From the NCBI GenBank assembly GCA_913778085.1, contig CAJYXJ010000013.1, positions 212,456 through 276,455 on the forward strand: 64,000 nt of DNA. The letters are read 5' to 3'. Below the pieces are notes generated by a model. The model had not been told where the DNA came from. It searched no databases and worked only from the letters and a program-made list of their open reading frames with translations. A program made the position numbers and the translations under genes. Shown here in pieces: positions 50,982-58,218 of this stretch. This DNA is from an uncultured Chryseobacterium sp. GTDB lineage: Bacteria > Bacteroidota > Bacteroidia > Flavobacteriales > Weeksellaceae. Position 1 is the stretch's first letter; each line of letters starts with the position of its first letter.

Positions 50982-51950
50982 TTATCTTACCAGAATGATT
51001 TTACCGGTATGTGTCCCGTTTTCCAGTAACCGGTGTGCTTCGGAAGCTTCTGAAAAAGAAAAAGTCCGAAATATCACAGGTTTGAATTGTTTCGATTCGA
51101 TCAGCGGCCAGACGTATTTTTTAACTTCTTTTGCCAGTTGTTTTTTAAATTCGTATCCTCTGCTCCGAAGCGTGCTTCCTGTGATCGTTAAACGTTTTGT
51201 CATCACTTTCTTGATGTCGAGACTGGTCTCGCTTCCATTTACTGCATTGATGTGGACAAGCCTGCCGTCAGGTTTTAAGATGTTGATGTTTTTGGCTAAA
51301 TAGTCGCCGCCGATCATATCCAGAATTACATCTACTCCTTCATTTTGCAGTTCGTCTTCAAAATTCTGAGTTTTATAATTAATGTATAAATCCGCTCCAA
51401 GTTCTAGACAGGTTTTACCTTTTTCTTCGGAGCCGACGGTGACAATTACTTTCGAGCCTAAAGCATGAGCGATCTGAATTCCGGTAATGCCGATGCCGCT
51501 GTTTCCGCCGTGAAGCAGAAGTGTTTCTCCGGGCTGAAGATTTCCCCTCTGAAAAATATTCGACCAGACGGTAAATACGGTTTCGGGCAAACTTGCCGCT
51601 TCTGCAAAACCCAGCCCTTTAGGAATGGGGAGGCACTGACCTTCACGAACGCTGACAAATTCCGCATAACCGCCGCCTTCCAAAAGAGCGCATACTTGAT
51701 CACCGATTTTAAAATCGGTTACATCCGGTCCGCATTGAACTATTGTTCCGGCGATTTCCAACCCTAAAATATCGTCAGGAACACAAGCAGGGGCAGGATA
51801 GTTTCCTTCACGCTGAAAAACATCCAGACGGTTAAGTCCTGCTGCTTTTACTTCTATCAATACCTGATCTCCTGATATTTCGGGCGTTGGATATTCTTTT
51901 AATGCTAATACCTCCGGTCCTCCGGATTTTGTAATTACTATTGCTTCCAT
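50982..51950 (-). CDS. NAD(P)H quinone oxidoreductase-like protein (MDR superfamily)
   Basis: A 322-residue zinc-independent MDR of the quinone oxidoreductase type. The chosen start is ATG 51950 (MEAIVITKSGGPEVLALKEY). The frame opens earlier at 52046, but that segment crosses a perfect 14-bp palindrome that looks like an operator. Family blocks: VLIEVKAAGLNRLDVFQREG, LLLHGGNSGIGITGIQIAHA, NADPH-binding, and VLDMIGGDYLAKNINIL. Such enzymes reduce quinones or electrophiles. Control by a TetR-type repressor is suggested by the operator; no such repressor gene is in the window. Confidence 0.87.
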   Translation of the reverse strand: MEAIVITKSGGPEVLALKEYPTPEISGDQVLIEVKAAGLNRLDVFQREGNYPAPACVPDDILGLEIAGTIVQCGPDVTDFKIGDQVCALLEGGGYAEFVSVREGQCLPIPKGLGFAEAASLPETVFTVWSNIFQRGNLQPGETLLLHGGNSGIGITGIQIAHALGSKVIVTVGSEEKGKTCLELGADLYINYKTQNFEDELQNEGVDVILDMIGGDYLAKNINILKPDGRLVHINAVNGSETSLDIKKVMTKRLTITGSTLRSRGYEFKKQLAKEVKKYVWPLIESKQFKPVIFRTFSFSEASEAHRLLENGTHTGKIILVR

Positions 51951-51997
51951 TTTTTTACGAAGTTTCATTTTAAACTTTTTCCAGGTCAGTTGGTGAA

Positions 51998-52011
51998 TGA
52001 CCGATCGGTCA
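51998..52011. promoter_or_regulatory. 14-bp perfect palindrome, TetR-type operator
   Basis: TGACCGATCGGTCA, 47 bp upstream of the quinone oxidoreductase ATG. TetR-family repressors of electrophile- or quinone-responsive genes commonly recognise sites of this GACCGn..nCGGTC type. Confidence 0.55.
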
Positions 52012-52112
52012 ATCTTTCTGCCGGAAATTATTCGGTTAAACTTCATAATTTGTGCCGGTAACCGTGGAAAATATAAATAATTAACCTGAAGCCAGAATAG
52101 AAACCGGATTAG

Positions 52113-52160
52113 CAGGCTGGAAGAAGGAAGCTGGATGCCGGAAGTTTTTTCCTGTTAACC
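52113..52160 (+). repeat. Dispersed GGCTGGAAG-family repeat
   Basis: AGGCTGGAAGAAGGAAGCTG, then GATGCCGGAAGTTTTTTCCT; same layout as at 16418 and 24727. Confidence 0.7.
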
Positions 52161-52306
52161 TTATGATCAAAAGTATCAATTAAATCGTTTTTACCGATCT
52201 GTAGAAATTCTATTTAAAATCCTGACTCACCATAACGAATCCAAATATTTTACTTTAGTAAACGACTAAAATTAAATTAAATACGGCTTAAATCAAGTTA
52301 TGTTAG

Positions 52307-52370
52307 AAGCTGTTTGAATTAATTTAAACAGAGTATTCCTTTGTTTATTCAAAAATAATTCAAACAGCTT
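52307..52370. repeat. 64-bp inverted repeat with a nested palindrome
   Basis: AAGCTGTTTGAATTA (52307-52321) is inverted perfectly as TAATTCAAACAGCTT (52356-52370). The left arm also forms a shorter palindrome with AATTTAAACAG next to it, so two hairpins compete. T residues follow on the plus strand only, where no gene needs terminating. Confidence 0.6.
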
Positions 52371-52420
52371 TTTAACATCCGGGTTACAGTCCTAATTATT
52401 TGTTTTAAGCTAAAAGAATA

Positions 52421-53260
52421 TTAAATGGCTGTAGAATTGGTCAGGTGTTCCCAGGCCTTGGCATCGTTGGTGATGGCATTAATTTTATGATTCAGAAACT
52501 CCTGGGTTTCAATCCCCAGCAGGAAATGAACCGGCGGATTTTGTTCTTTGCTTAATGCGATTAATGCATCTGCGGCTTTTACCGGATCGTTCGGCTGATT
52601 TCCGTTGATTTCATTCAGGTGGGCCTGTTCAGAATTCCTTGCCGATTCGTAAGCTTCGATAGTATGAGCCGGAGTTTTGGCTGATTCTTGGGTTAAGAAA
52701 TCCGTACGGAAATATCCCGGATAAACTACGGTAGCATGAATTCCGAATGGCCTGGCTTCTTCTGCAAGGGCTTCCGTAAATCCGGCTACGGCAAATTTGG
52801 TAGAACAATAAATTCCCCAGCCCGGAAAATTTCCGGCATATCCGCCGATGGATGAGATGTTGAAGATGTTTCCTGATTGCTGCTCCCGCAGATACGGCAT
52901 CGCATTCCGGATCACATTCAGGCTTCCGAAAACATTCACGTCGAAATTTGCTCTTGCTTCTTCGTCGGTCAGCTCCTCCAGCGTTCCGATCTGGCCGTAG
53001 CCTGCATTGTTGACGACCACATCAACGCTTCCAAAATGTTCAACGGTTTTGGCAAGGGACAATTTTACGTCTTCGTTGTCGGTAATGTTCATGGCCAGCG
53101 GTAAAAAGTTTTCTGAAGTTTCTCCGAAAGAAGTGGCTAAAGAAGCGACAGTACGGCTGGTGGCTGCCACCCGGAATCCTTCTGACAATAATTTTTTAAC
53201 CAATTCGAATCCTAATCCTTTTGAGGCTCCCGTAACGAACCATACTTTTTTTGTTTCCAT
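52421..53260 (-). CDS. SDR family oxidoreductase
   Basis: Short-chain dehydrogenase of 279 residues. NADP-binding motif VTGASKGLGFELVKKL, NNAGYG, the catalytic Ser in NISSIGGYAGN, and YxxxK in YCSTKFAVAG. The C-terminal extension (SEQAHLNEINGNQPNDPVKA) fits classical SDRs of about 280 residues with unknown substrates. A single gene, no operon partner seen. Confidence 0.88.
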   Translation of the reverse strand: METKKVWFVTGASKGLGFELVKKLLSEGFRVAATSRTVASLATSFGETSENFLPLAMNITDNEDVKLSLAKTVEHFGSVDVVVNNAGYGQIGTLEELTDEEARANFDVNVFGSLNVIRNAMPYLREQQSGNIFNISSIGGYAGNFPGWGIYCSTKFAVAGFTEALAEEARPFGIHATVVYPGYFRTDFLTQESAKTPAHTIEAYESARNSEQAHLNEINGNQPNDPVKAADALIALSKEQNPPVHFLLGIETQEFLNHKINAITNDAKAWEHLTNSTAI

Positions 53261-53431
53261 TTTTTAACTATTTGTTTAATTGATGGGACAAAGATGGAAA
53301 GATGCAGAATGGAAAAAGTAGCCTGATCCGCGAAGAATGTATCCGGATCGTGAATGATCAGCTTTAGATAAAGGCTAACAATCAGATCATAAATATTTAA
53401 TATAAAATAAGAATGTTAAGCTTTATATAGG

Positions 53432-53439
53432 TATATTTG
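53432..53439 (+). promoter_or_regulatory. -7 element for the C1q-like protein gene
   Basis: TATATTTG, an exact match to TAnnTTTG, 17 bp before the ATG at 53456. Confidence 0.6.
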
Positions 53440-53455
53440 CGCCAAATTGTACGGT

Positions 53456-54190
53456 ATGAAAACTAACATGATTACAGCGGCATTATGCCTTTCTGCTTCA
53501 TCATCATTTTTATTTGCCCAAGTAGGCATTAATACAACTACGCCTCAGTCTACATTGGACGTAAACGGGAATATGAAAATCAGGCAGATGCCTACTGCTG
53601 CCACTACCACGGGATTCCAGATTCTGGCCGTTAACCAGAATACGGGCGGGGATTTCGAAGTTACCAGAATCAACCCGCAGCTTATCGCAGATCTGGCAAC
53701 ACAAGGGGGCGTAACCGGTATTCCGGCTTCTGTATATTCATCCAGAAAGACAGCAGGCGTTACGTTATTTTCGGCAACCGTATTTCCAACCGGTTTCCAG
53801 GCCGTCAATTTTATGAATGCGGAAAGGACGGTAGGTGCTTCAGCCGTATTTACCGATAATGATAATACGTACAACGTTCCCAGTACCGGTATATATGAAA
53901 TCAATTATACCTTCAGATACGGTCAGGGATTATTTGCACAATCAGTTACTGCAGGAGTAGGCATCGTCCGAACAAGAAATGGTGTTTCAATACTCATTGA
54001 TGCACGTGCTTTCATGAGCCAAAATCTCGGATTTGCCGAAATGGCAATAGCACAGGAAACATTAAATGGGCTTTATCCGTTTCAGGCAGGAGATAAAATT
54101 TCCTTCGGGCTTACAAATTCCACTACTTTAAATCCCACTATACTCGGTGCAAGCACGGCTAATTTTAATATAGCCAAAGTTTCGAACTAA
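53456..54190 (+). CDS. Secreted protein with C1q/TNF-like domain
   Basis: A 244-residue protein from ATG 53456; a TTG-opened frame extends to 53447. The signal peptide (MKTNMITAALCLSASSSFLF AQ) is followed by VGINTTTPQSTLDVNGNMKI, a segment common at the start of Flavobacteriia surface proteins. The C-terminal ~150 residues have a C1q-like jelly-roll look: FNMN-type strands, FTDNDNTYNVPSTGIYEINY, FRYGQGLF and LYPFQAGDKISFGLTNST. No enzymatic role is evident. Confidence 0.68.
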   Translation: MKTNMITAALCLSASSSFLFAQVGINTTTPQSTLDVNGNMKIRQMPTAATTTGFQILAVNQNTGGDFEVTRINPQLIADLATQGGVTGIPASVYSSRKTAGVTLFSATVFPTGFQAVNFMNAERTVGASAVFTDNDNTYNVPSTGIYEINYTFRYGQGLFAQSVTAGVGIVRTRNGVSILIDARAFMSQNLGFAEMAIAQETLNGLYPFQAGDKISFGLTNSTTLNPTILGASTANFNIAKVSN

Positions 54191-54245
54191 TTCAGGACTG
54201 CCGGGAAGATCGGGTCCGTCCCGCAATTTTTCGTAAGATATAGTT

Positions 54246-54283
54246 AAAAAATACGCTCCTCATAACTGAAGGGCGTATTTTTT
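54246..54283. terminator. Bidirectional terminator after the C1q-like gene
   Basis: AAAAATACGC (54246-54255) and GCGTATTTTT (54273-54282) around a 17-nt loop. It overlaps the stop codon of the next, minus-strand gene by two bases and suits both converging transcripts. Confidence 0.8.
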
Positions 54284-54599
54284 ATTGACAGTTATTGAAA
54301 AGACCGGTGATCGTACCGTGTCCTATCGGCTTATCACCCTCGAAAAAATCGAAATCCATCCCTTCGTATAGGCTTCCCGTCAGCTTTTCCGGCTGAAGCA
54401 GGGTAACTTCCGAAATAACGGTATATCCAGGAAATACCAGGTCTTCTTCGCCGCTGAATTTCTGAATGGCTATAAACAGGTTTTCATCGAACGGAAACTT
54501 GATAGTGGGCCTGTGGTCTGACGATACAGGAGCAGTAAGCCCTCCATTTTCCGTAGAATCGTAGGTAAGCAGGGCGGTAAAGTGAGGCGTTGTTTTCAT
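54282..54599 (-). CDS. Small stand-alone EF-Tu C-terminal-domain-like protein
   Basis: A 105-residue protein from ATG 54599 (MKTTPHFTALLTYDSTENGG); an upstream ATG at 54626 is possible. FTALLTYDSTENGGLTAPVS, SDHRPTIKFPFD and GDKPIGHGTITGL match the strand pattern of elongation factor Tu domain 3, but there is no GTPase. Small EF-Tu-domain proteins of unknown function occur in Flavobacteriia. 49 bp before the next small lipoprotein gene end. Confidence 0.62.
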   Translation of the reverse strand: MKTTPHFTALLTYDSTENGGLTAPVSSDHRPTIKFPFDENLFIAIQKFSGEEDLVFPGYTVISEVTLLQPEKLTGSLYEGMDFDFFEGDKPIGHGTITGLFNNCQ

Positions 54600-54648
54600 A
54601 GAATGGATTATAAATAAAGTCTGCACAACATCTGTGCCTGTCCTGGTA

Positions 54649-55146
54649 TTATTTGCAAGATACCGAATTCAGTACTTCGCTATATGAGGCTTTTGAAGGA
54701 TCTTTGTAAACCAGGTTGCCATTATTTTTAGGATCGGTAAGCTCACCGACTTTGAGGTACAATTTATCCTGATCGATTTTCATGATCTTGGTCTCCGTCT
54801 GTTTACTGCCTTCAATGGTATAATCATACAATACTTCCATTTCGTTGTCTGAAATAAGTTTTCCGGAAAGGGTGCCTGCAGCGCCGTCCTTTTCCCACGG
54901 CTGCCAGGTCATCTCGCCTTTCACCTGGTCACCGGAAATTGTAAGGTGTACGGAAGTTGTATCTTTATTTTCTGCTTTCATAAAACAGTAATCGCCTTTC
55001 AGTGCGGAGACAGAAACCTTTTCAGTCCGGATGTTTAACGTATCTTTTGTTATAGCAGTTTGCTGCCCGGCTTTTTTATCCTGTTTACAGGATAACATGA
55101 TGAGAACCAAACCGGAGCTCATTAACACAGGGATTATTTTTTTCAT
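54649..55146 (-). CDS. Hypothetical lipoprotein
   Basis: A 165-residue lipoprotein (MKKIIPVLMSSGLVLIMLSC, Cys at 20). The mature part has a strand-rich middle: LKGDYCFMKAENKDTTSVHL, QVKGEMTWQPWEKDGAAGTL and GKLISDNEMEVLYDYTIEGS, a pattern reminiscent of small lipocalin-like or META-like barrels. The function is unknown. CATATTTG (minus, 55175-55168) is a near -7 element directly upstream. The longer frame to 55314 overlaps the next gene and its terminator and is rejected. Confidence 0.66.
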   Translation of the reverse strand: MKKIIPVLMSSGLVLIMLSCKQDKKAGQQTAITKDTLNIRTEKVSVSALKGDYCFMKAENKDTTSVHLTISGDQVKGEMTWQPWEKDGAAGTLSGKLISDNEMEVLYDYTIEGSKQTETKIMKIDQDKLYLKVGELTDPKNNGNLVYKDPSKASYSEVLNSVSCK

Positions 55147-55190
55147 ATCATCAGATTTATTACAGACCAAATATGCAGAATTGTCTCCAA

Positions 55191-55218
55191 ATAAAAAAGA
55201 GAAACCCGAAAGTTTCTC
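55191..55218 (-). terminator. Terminator after the SDR gene
   Basis: On the minus strand, GAGAAAC (55218-55212) pairs with GTTTCTC (55205-55199), loop TTTCGG, followed by a T run. Confidence 0.78.
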
Positions 55219-55243
55219 CTGAAGTATAATTTGCGAGCCGTTT

Positions 55244-55981
55244 TTACCACGGACTGATTCCGGCCTCGTCCTCAATGTCATTGCTGAAATACTGGCCGGT
55301 CGGACCATTCTCATCAGTCAGCGTATGCTTAACAATGAAAGATGCGGCACTTTCTATTGAACCTGGCCCGCTATGATGATTAAAATCGGTTGCGGTATAG
55401 CCGGGATCGATTACATTTACTTTAAAAGGAAGTGCTCTCAACTCATAGGCAAGAACGATGGTATAGGCATTTAGTGCAGATTTGGAAGGTCCGTATGCTG
55501 CATTTTTTACATGGTAATATTTCCATTCCGGGTCGCTGTGCAGGGTGAGGGATCCTAAGCCGGATGTGATATTGCTGATTCTCGGGCTATCTGATTTTTT
55601 AAGCAATTCCAGAAAAGCTTGGGTGACTGTTATAACGCCAAAGAAATTGGTTTCAAAAACCTCCCGGATTTCGTCAACCGATGTTACTTCGGTGGTTTGT
55701 GGCTGAACACCCAGAATGCCGGCATTGTTGATCAGGATGTCCAGTTTACCATGTTCCGTTTCAATCTGTTCTTTTGCTTTTGAAACGGATTCCGGGTTGG
55801 TGACATCAATTTCGATCGCCTTAACATTTTTAAATCCTTTTTCAGTAAGGTCCTTTACCACCGCTTCGCCTTTTGCAATATCACGGCTGCCTAAGTAAAT
55901 GAATAATCCTTTTTTCGAAAGCTGTCTGGCGGTTTCCAGTCCGATGCTTCTGTTGGCTCCTGTAATAAGTACGGTTTGCAT
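55244..55981 (-). CDS. SDR family oxidoreductase, Crp/Fnr-controlled
   Basis: Short-chain dehydrogenase of 245 residues. VLITGANRSIGLETARQL (NADP-binding), NNAGILG, NITSGLGSLT (catalytic Ser), and YGPSKSALNAY. Classical carbonyl-reductase-like shape; substrate unknown. A TTTGCC-N4-GGCAAA site precedes it at the same geometry as before the adjacent Crp/Fnr gene, so it is probably that regulator's target. Confidence 0.88.
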   Translation of the reverse strand: MQTVLITGANRSIGLETARQLSKKGLFIYLGSRDIAKGEAVVKDLTEKGFKNVKAIEIDVTNPESVSKAKEQIETEHGKLDILINNAGILGVQPQTTEVTSVDEIREVFETNFFGVITVTQAFLELLKKSDSPRISNITSGLGSLTLHSDPEWKYYHVKNAAYGPSKSALNAYTIVLAYELRALPFKVNVIDPGYTATDFNHHSGPGSIESAASFIVKHTLTDENGPTGQYFSNDIEDEAGISPW

Positions 55982-56010
55982 ATTGTTTTTATTTTAATTG
56001 ATTACTAAAG

Positions 56011-56055
56011 CAAAATTCCGTTAATTTCCGAGACCGGCATTTGCCATTTGGCAAA
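56011..56055 (-). promoter_or_regulatory. Crp/Fnr operator and promoter of the SDR gene
   Basis: Palindrome TTTGCC-ATTT-GGCAAA (56040-56055) stands 29.5 bp (centre) upstream of the -7-like GAATTTTG (56018-56011, minus). No -33 TTG. This is the class II activator arrangement. Confidence 0.65.
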
Positions 56056-56068
56056 AAGAGTGGGATAG

Positions 56069-56098
56069 GGGCTGGATGCTGGAAGATGGATGCGGGAG
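56069..56098 (+). repeat. Dispersed GGCTGGAAG-family repeat (partial)
   Basis: GGGCTGGATGCTGGAAGATG, then GATGCGGGAGA; truncated relative to other copies. Confidence 0.55.
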
Positions 56099-56191
56099 AT
56101 TAGCGTAGTACAGGTTTTGGCTTCTGACTTTATTATTCATTCTTTTCCCGGTTTATTTCTTGCCTAAACATTTCTTACCGGAACCAGTGCC

Positions 56192-56225
56192 AAACTTCCG
56201 GCACCCTGCAACCATCTTCCAGCCT
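56192..56225 (-). repeat. Dispersed GGCTGGAAG-family repeat starting at a stop codon
   Basis: On the minus strand the Crp/Fnr gene's TAG is directly followed by AGGCTGGAAGATGGTTGCAG and GTGCCGGAAGTTTG. TAG plus 14 bases are identical to the copy at the ABC exporter's end. Confidence 0.7.
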
Positions 56226-56798
56226 CTACAGTTTCACATTTTTCCTGATCCTGCTCAGTGACGACTGGGTTACTCCAAGATAGGAAGCGATATAGAAAAG
56301 GGGGATCCGGTTGACGGCAGAAGGGTAGATCTCCATGAATTTGAGGTAGCGTGTGGTGGCATCTTCCGAAACAAGCGGGCTTCTGCGCTCTACTTTCTGC
56401 ATCAGGGCTCTTGAAATAATTTTATGGACAATGGCATCAAAACCGACAATGGTCTGTAAAAGTTCCAGCCAGTCTTTTCTTTCAAAAACGATCAATTTAC
56501 AGTCGGTAACGGCCTGTACATAGGCACTCGAACAGATCTGGTTATCGAAACTTTCAAGGTCTACGACCAGGTTGTTTTCATCAATAAAATATTTGGTGAT
56601 TTCCTCGCTTTTATTATTGTAATAGCAAACCCGTAGAATGCCTTCAGTGATAAATCCTACCTGTCTGGCTATTTTACCTGCTTCAGAAAAATATTCTTCT
56701 TTGGGAATGGAAACTTCCCTGGCTTTTAACGTAATGAAATCCATCTGCTGCAGGTTGAGGTTTCCGAAGGTCAGGATAAAATCAAATAATGCTTTCAT
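56226..56798 (-). CDS. Crp/Fnr family transcriptional regulator
   Basis: A 190-residue regulator with a cyclic-nucleotide-binding-like domain (ISIPKEEYFSEAGKIA-type start, GFITEGILRVCYYNNKSEEI) and a C-terminal helix-turn-helix (IASYLGVTQSSLSRIRKN), the form common in Bacteroidetes that respond to unknown ligands. Its own upstream region carries a TTTGCC-N4-GACAAA site 29.5 bp from a -7-like TAAATTG, matching the SDR gene downstream, so it probably activates both itself and the SDR gene. Confidence 0.88.
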   Translation of the reverse strand: MKALFDFILTFGNLNLQQMDFITLKAREVSIPKEEYFSEAGKIARQVGFITEGILRVCYYNNKSEEITKYFIDENNLVVDLESFDNQICSSAYVQAVTDCKLIVFERKDWLELLQTIVGFDAIVHKIISRALMQKVERRSPLVSEDATTRYLKFMEIYPSAVNRIPLFYIASYLGVTQSSLSRIRKNVKL

Positions 56799-56803
56799 GC
56801 GGG

Positions 56804-56847
56804 CAATTTAGGGAAAGTTTAGTGTTTGTCATTTGCCATTTGACAAA
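56804..56847 (-). promoter_or_regulatory. Crp/Fnr operator and promoter of the Crp/Fnr gene
   Basis: TTTGCC-ATTT-GACAAA (56832-56847), with a further TTTGTC at 56825-56830. The -7-like TAAATTG (56810-56804, minus) is 29.5 bp from the centre, as in the SDR promoter. Confidence 0.6.
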
Positions 56848-56888
56848 ATTTTATTTAATGTGGATCTGGGCTGCAAACCGTATTAAAG

Positions 56889-56930
56889 AGGCATGAAGAG
56901 GGAAGCCGGATGCCTGAAGTTACTTTTGTT
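56889..56930 (+). repeat. Dispersed GGCTGGAAG-family repeat (diverged)
   Basis: AGGCATGAAGAGGGAAGCCG, then GATGCCTGAAGTTACTTTTG; diverged in the first block. Confidence 0.55.
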
Positions 56931-56984
56931 CAAATACGATCAAGGAATTAATGGTCAAACAAAATCCGGACTCACCGGACCTGA

Positions 56985-57413
56985 TCAGACGTCCTTGATA
57001 AAATCCTCGTATTCATAATAGAACCTCTCAAAGCCATCCATTTTTTCTACAAAAAATTCAAAGACTTCCTGCCAGGTATTTTTATTGAAGATGGAAACCT
57101 GATGCTTTTCAACCCAGATCCTGGCCATTACCTTACCGTTCTCCAAGGTATAATATTCATCTTTATGGAAATCCCCGATAAAATCTTTCAGAATATCTTC
57201 CAGCGACCAGATCTTTTCGTAATAGGCATTCCGGAAAATTTCGTCCTTCATTTCGATATCCAGAGAAACTTCCGCTTTCTTGTTGTCTGCGTAAAACTTA
57301 AATGACATGTCCTTGATCTTGGTATCATACAAAATCCATTTTCTCGGGAAAGATTTTCCGAAAGCCGTCCAAAATTCCTTTTTTAGCTGCTGTGCTTCCT
57401 GTTTGCTGAACAT
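56985..57413 (-). CDS. DUF4268 domain protein
   Basis: A 142-residue cytoplasmic protein of the DUF4268 type: MFSKQEAQQLKKEFWTAFGK, SFPRKWILYDTKIKDMSFKF, KKAEVSLDIEMKDEIFRNAY and RIWVEKHQVSIFNKNTWQEV. Family function is unknown; the shape resembles small nuclease-like or nucleic-acid-binding domains, without proof. Single gene. Confidence 0.78.
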   Translation of the reverse strand: MFSKQEAQQLKKEFWTAFGKSFPRKWILYDTKIKDMSFKFYADNKKAEVSLDIEMKDEIFRNAYYEKIWSLEDILKDFIGDFHKDEYYTLENGKVMARIWVEKHQVSIFNKNTWQEVFEFFVEKMDGFERFYYEYEDFIKDV

Positions 57414-57685
57414 AAGGCAAAAGTAGCAAAAAAGTAGGAAGTGTCAAGTTTAAAATAAAAATAGCCAAGGAAAAAGGAGCCCTGGAGAAAGTAATGAAAG
57501 CCAGGTGGAATACGGTTTGAACCGTTAAGTGACATGAAGATTTTAAGGCTGATTAAGAGAATCAAAGATTTTTATTTCAGTATTATGCTTAAAGTGGAGC
57601 TTATCTTCGTTTTTCTAAATAGCTTATTTGATCTTAATGGTTTTTTCAACCTGATTCTTTTAACTTTTTTCCTGGCTCTTTTAAC

Positions 57686-57718
57686 TTGGTTGTTTAATTA
57701 CTTTTTTTCTTATTTTTG
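57686..57718 (+). promoter_or_regulatory. Promoter of the Rrf2 gene
   Basis: TATTTTTG (57711-57718) is an exact -7 element, with TTG at 57690-57692 (18 bases apart) or 57686-57688 (22 apart). The start would fall within a few bases of the ATG at 57724, so the mRNA is probably leaderless or nearly so. Confidence 0.65.
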
Positions 57719-57723
57719 TTGTA

Positions 57724-58131
57724 ATGCTTTCTAAAAAATCCCAATATGCTTTTAAGGCACTGTCATACCTGGTAGAGAAAAGGAATGACGGCCCCGTTCT
57801 TATTTCCGAAATTGCAGACCGTAAGAAGATTCCTTTGAAGTTTTTGGAAAATATCCTGCTTGAACTCAAAAAAGCGGACATCCTTGACAGTAAAAAAGGG
57901 AAGGGTGGCGGATATTTTTTCAAGGAAAATCCAGAAAATGTAAAGCTCGCCCGCATCATCCGGCTGGTGAACGGGCCGATTGCGCTTCTGCCTTGCGTCA
58001 GCCTGAATTTTTATGAAAAATGCGATGACTGCAGCGAAGACCACTGCGGCCTCCACGATGTACTGATCGAAGTGCGGGACGCCTCGCTGAATATTCTTGA
58101 ACAAAGAACTTTAATGGATCTCGTGGATTAA
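57724..58131 (+). CDS. Rrf2 family transcriptional regulator, probable cysteine/sulfate assimilation control
   Basis: A 135-residue winged-helix Rrf2 protein: MLSKKSQYAFKALSYLVEKR, the recognition helix in ISEIADRKKIPLKFLENILL, the wing KKGKGGGYFFKENPENVKLA, and a Cys-rich segment CVSLNFYEKCDDCSEDHCGL. Four Cys in this loop could hold an Fe-S cluster (as in IscR) or simply sense redox; CymR-like Rrf2 proteins control cysteine synthesis. It lies 87 bp before cysH, whose promoter carries a palindrome like the one before the cupin-8 gene. Confidence 0.88.
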   Translation: MLSKKSQYAFKALSYLVEKRNDGPVLISEIADRKKIPLKFLENILLELKKADILDSKKGKGGGYFFKENPENVKLARIIRLVNGPIALLPCVSLNFYEKCDDCSEDHCGLHDVLIEVRDASLNILEQRTLMDLVD

Positions 58132-58151
58132 CGGATCCTTTTTTTAGAATA

Positions 58152-58196
58152 ATTAGTCTACTCGTTTGGTAGGATAATTATTTTGTCGGATATTTG
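58152..58196 (+). promoter_or_regulatory. Palindromic operator and promoter of cysH
   Basis: ATTAGTCTAC (58152-58161), spacer TCGTTTG, GTAGGATAAT (58169-58178): 8 of 10 arm pairs match, extendable to 14-bp arms. The -33 TTG (58166-58168) lies in the spacer, 20 bases before GATATTTG (58189-58196), so binding would block RNA polymerase. Confidence 0.68.
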
Positions 58197-58218
58197 TTAT
58201 ACTTCAAATGGATAAATT

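Larger units (their letters stand above)
52047..52420. other. Intergenic repeat region of 374 bp
   Basis: No gene. It contains a GGCTGGAAG-family copy (52113-52160), AT-rich blocks with ATTCTATTTAAAATCCTGACT-like sequence, and a large inverted repeat (52307-52370). Confidence 0.65.

Noticed and set aside
51951-52046. Upstream extension of the quinone oxidoreductase gene (33 more residues)
   Set aside because: The added part spans a perfect operator-like palindrome and does not resemble the family's N-terminus.
55147-55314. Upstream extension of the lipoprotein gene at 54649
   Set aside because: It would overlap the SDR gene end and its terminator, and would bury the lipoprotein signal inside the protein.
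57534-57734. A 66-residue hydrophobic frame (plus strand) before the Rrf2 gene
   Set aside because: It overlaps the Rrf2 promoter and start; the hydrophobicity comes from the T-rich promoter DNA (many Phe and Leu codons). No start context or homology.
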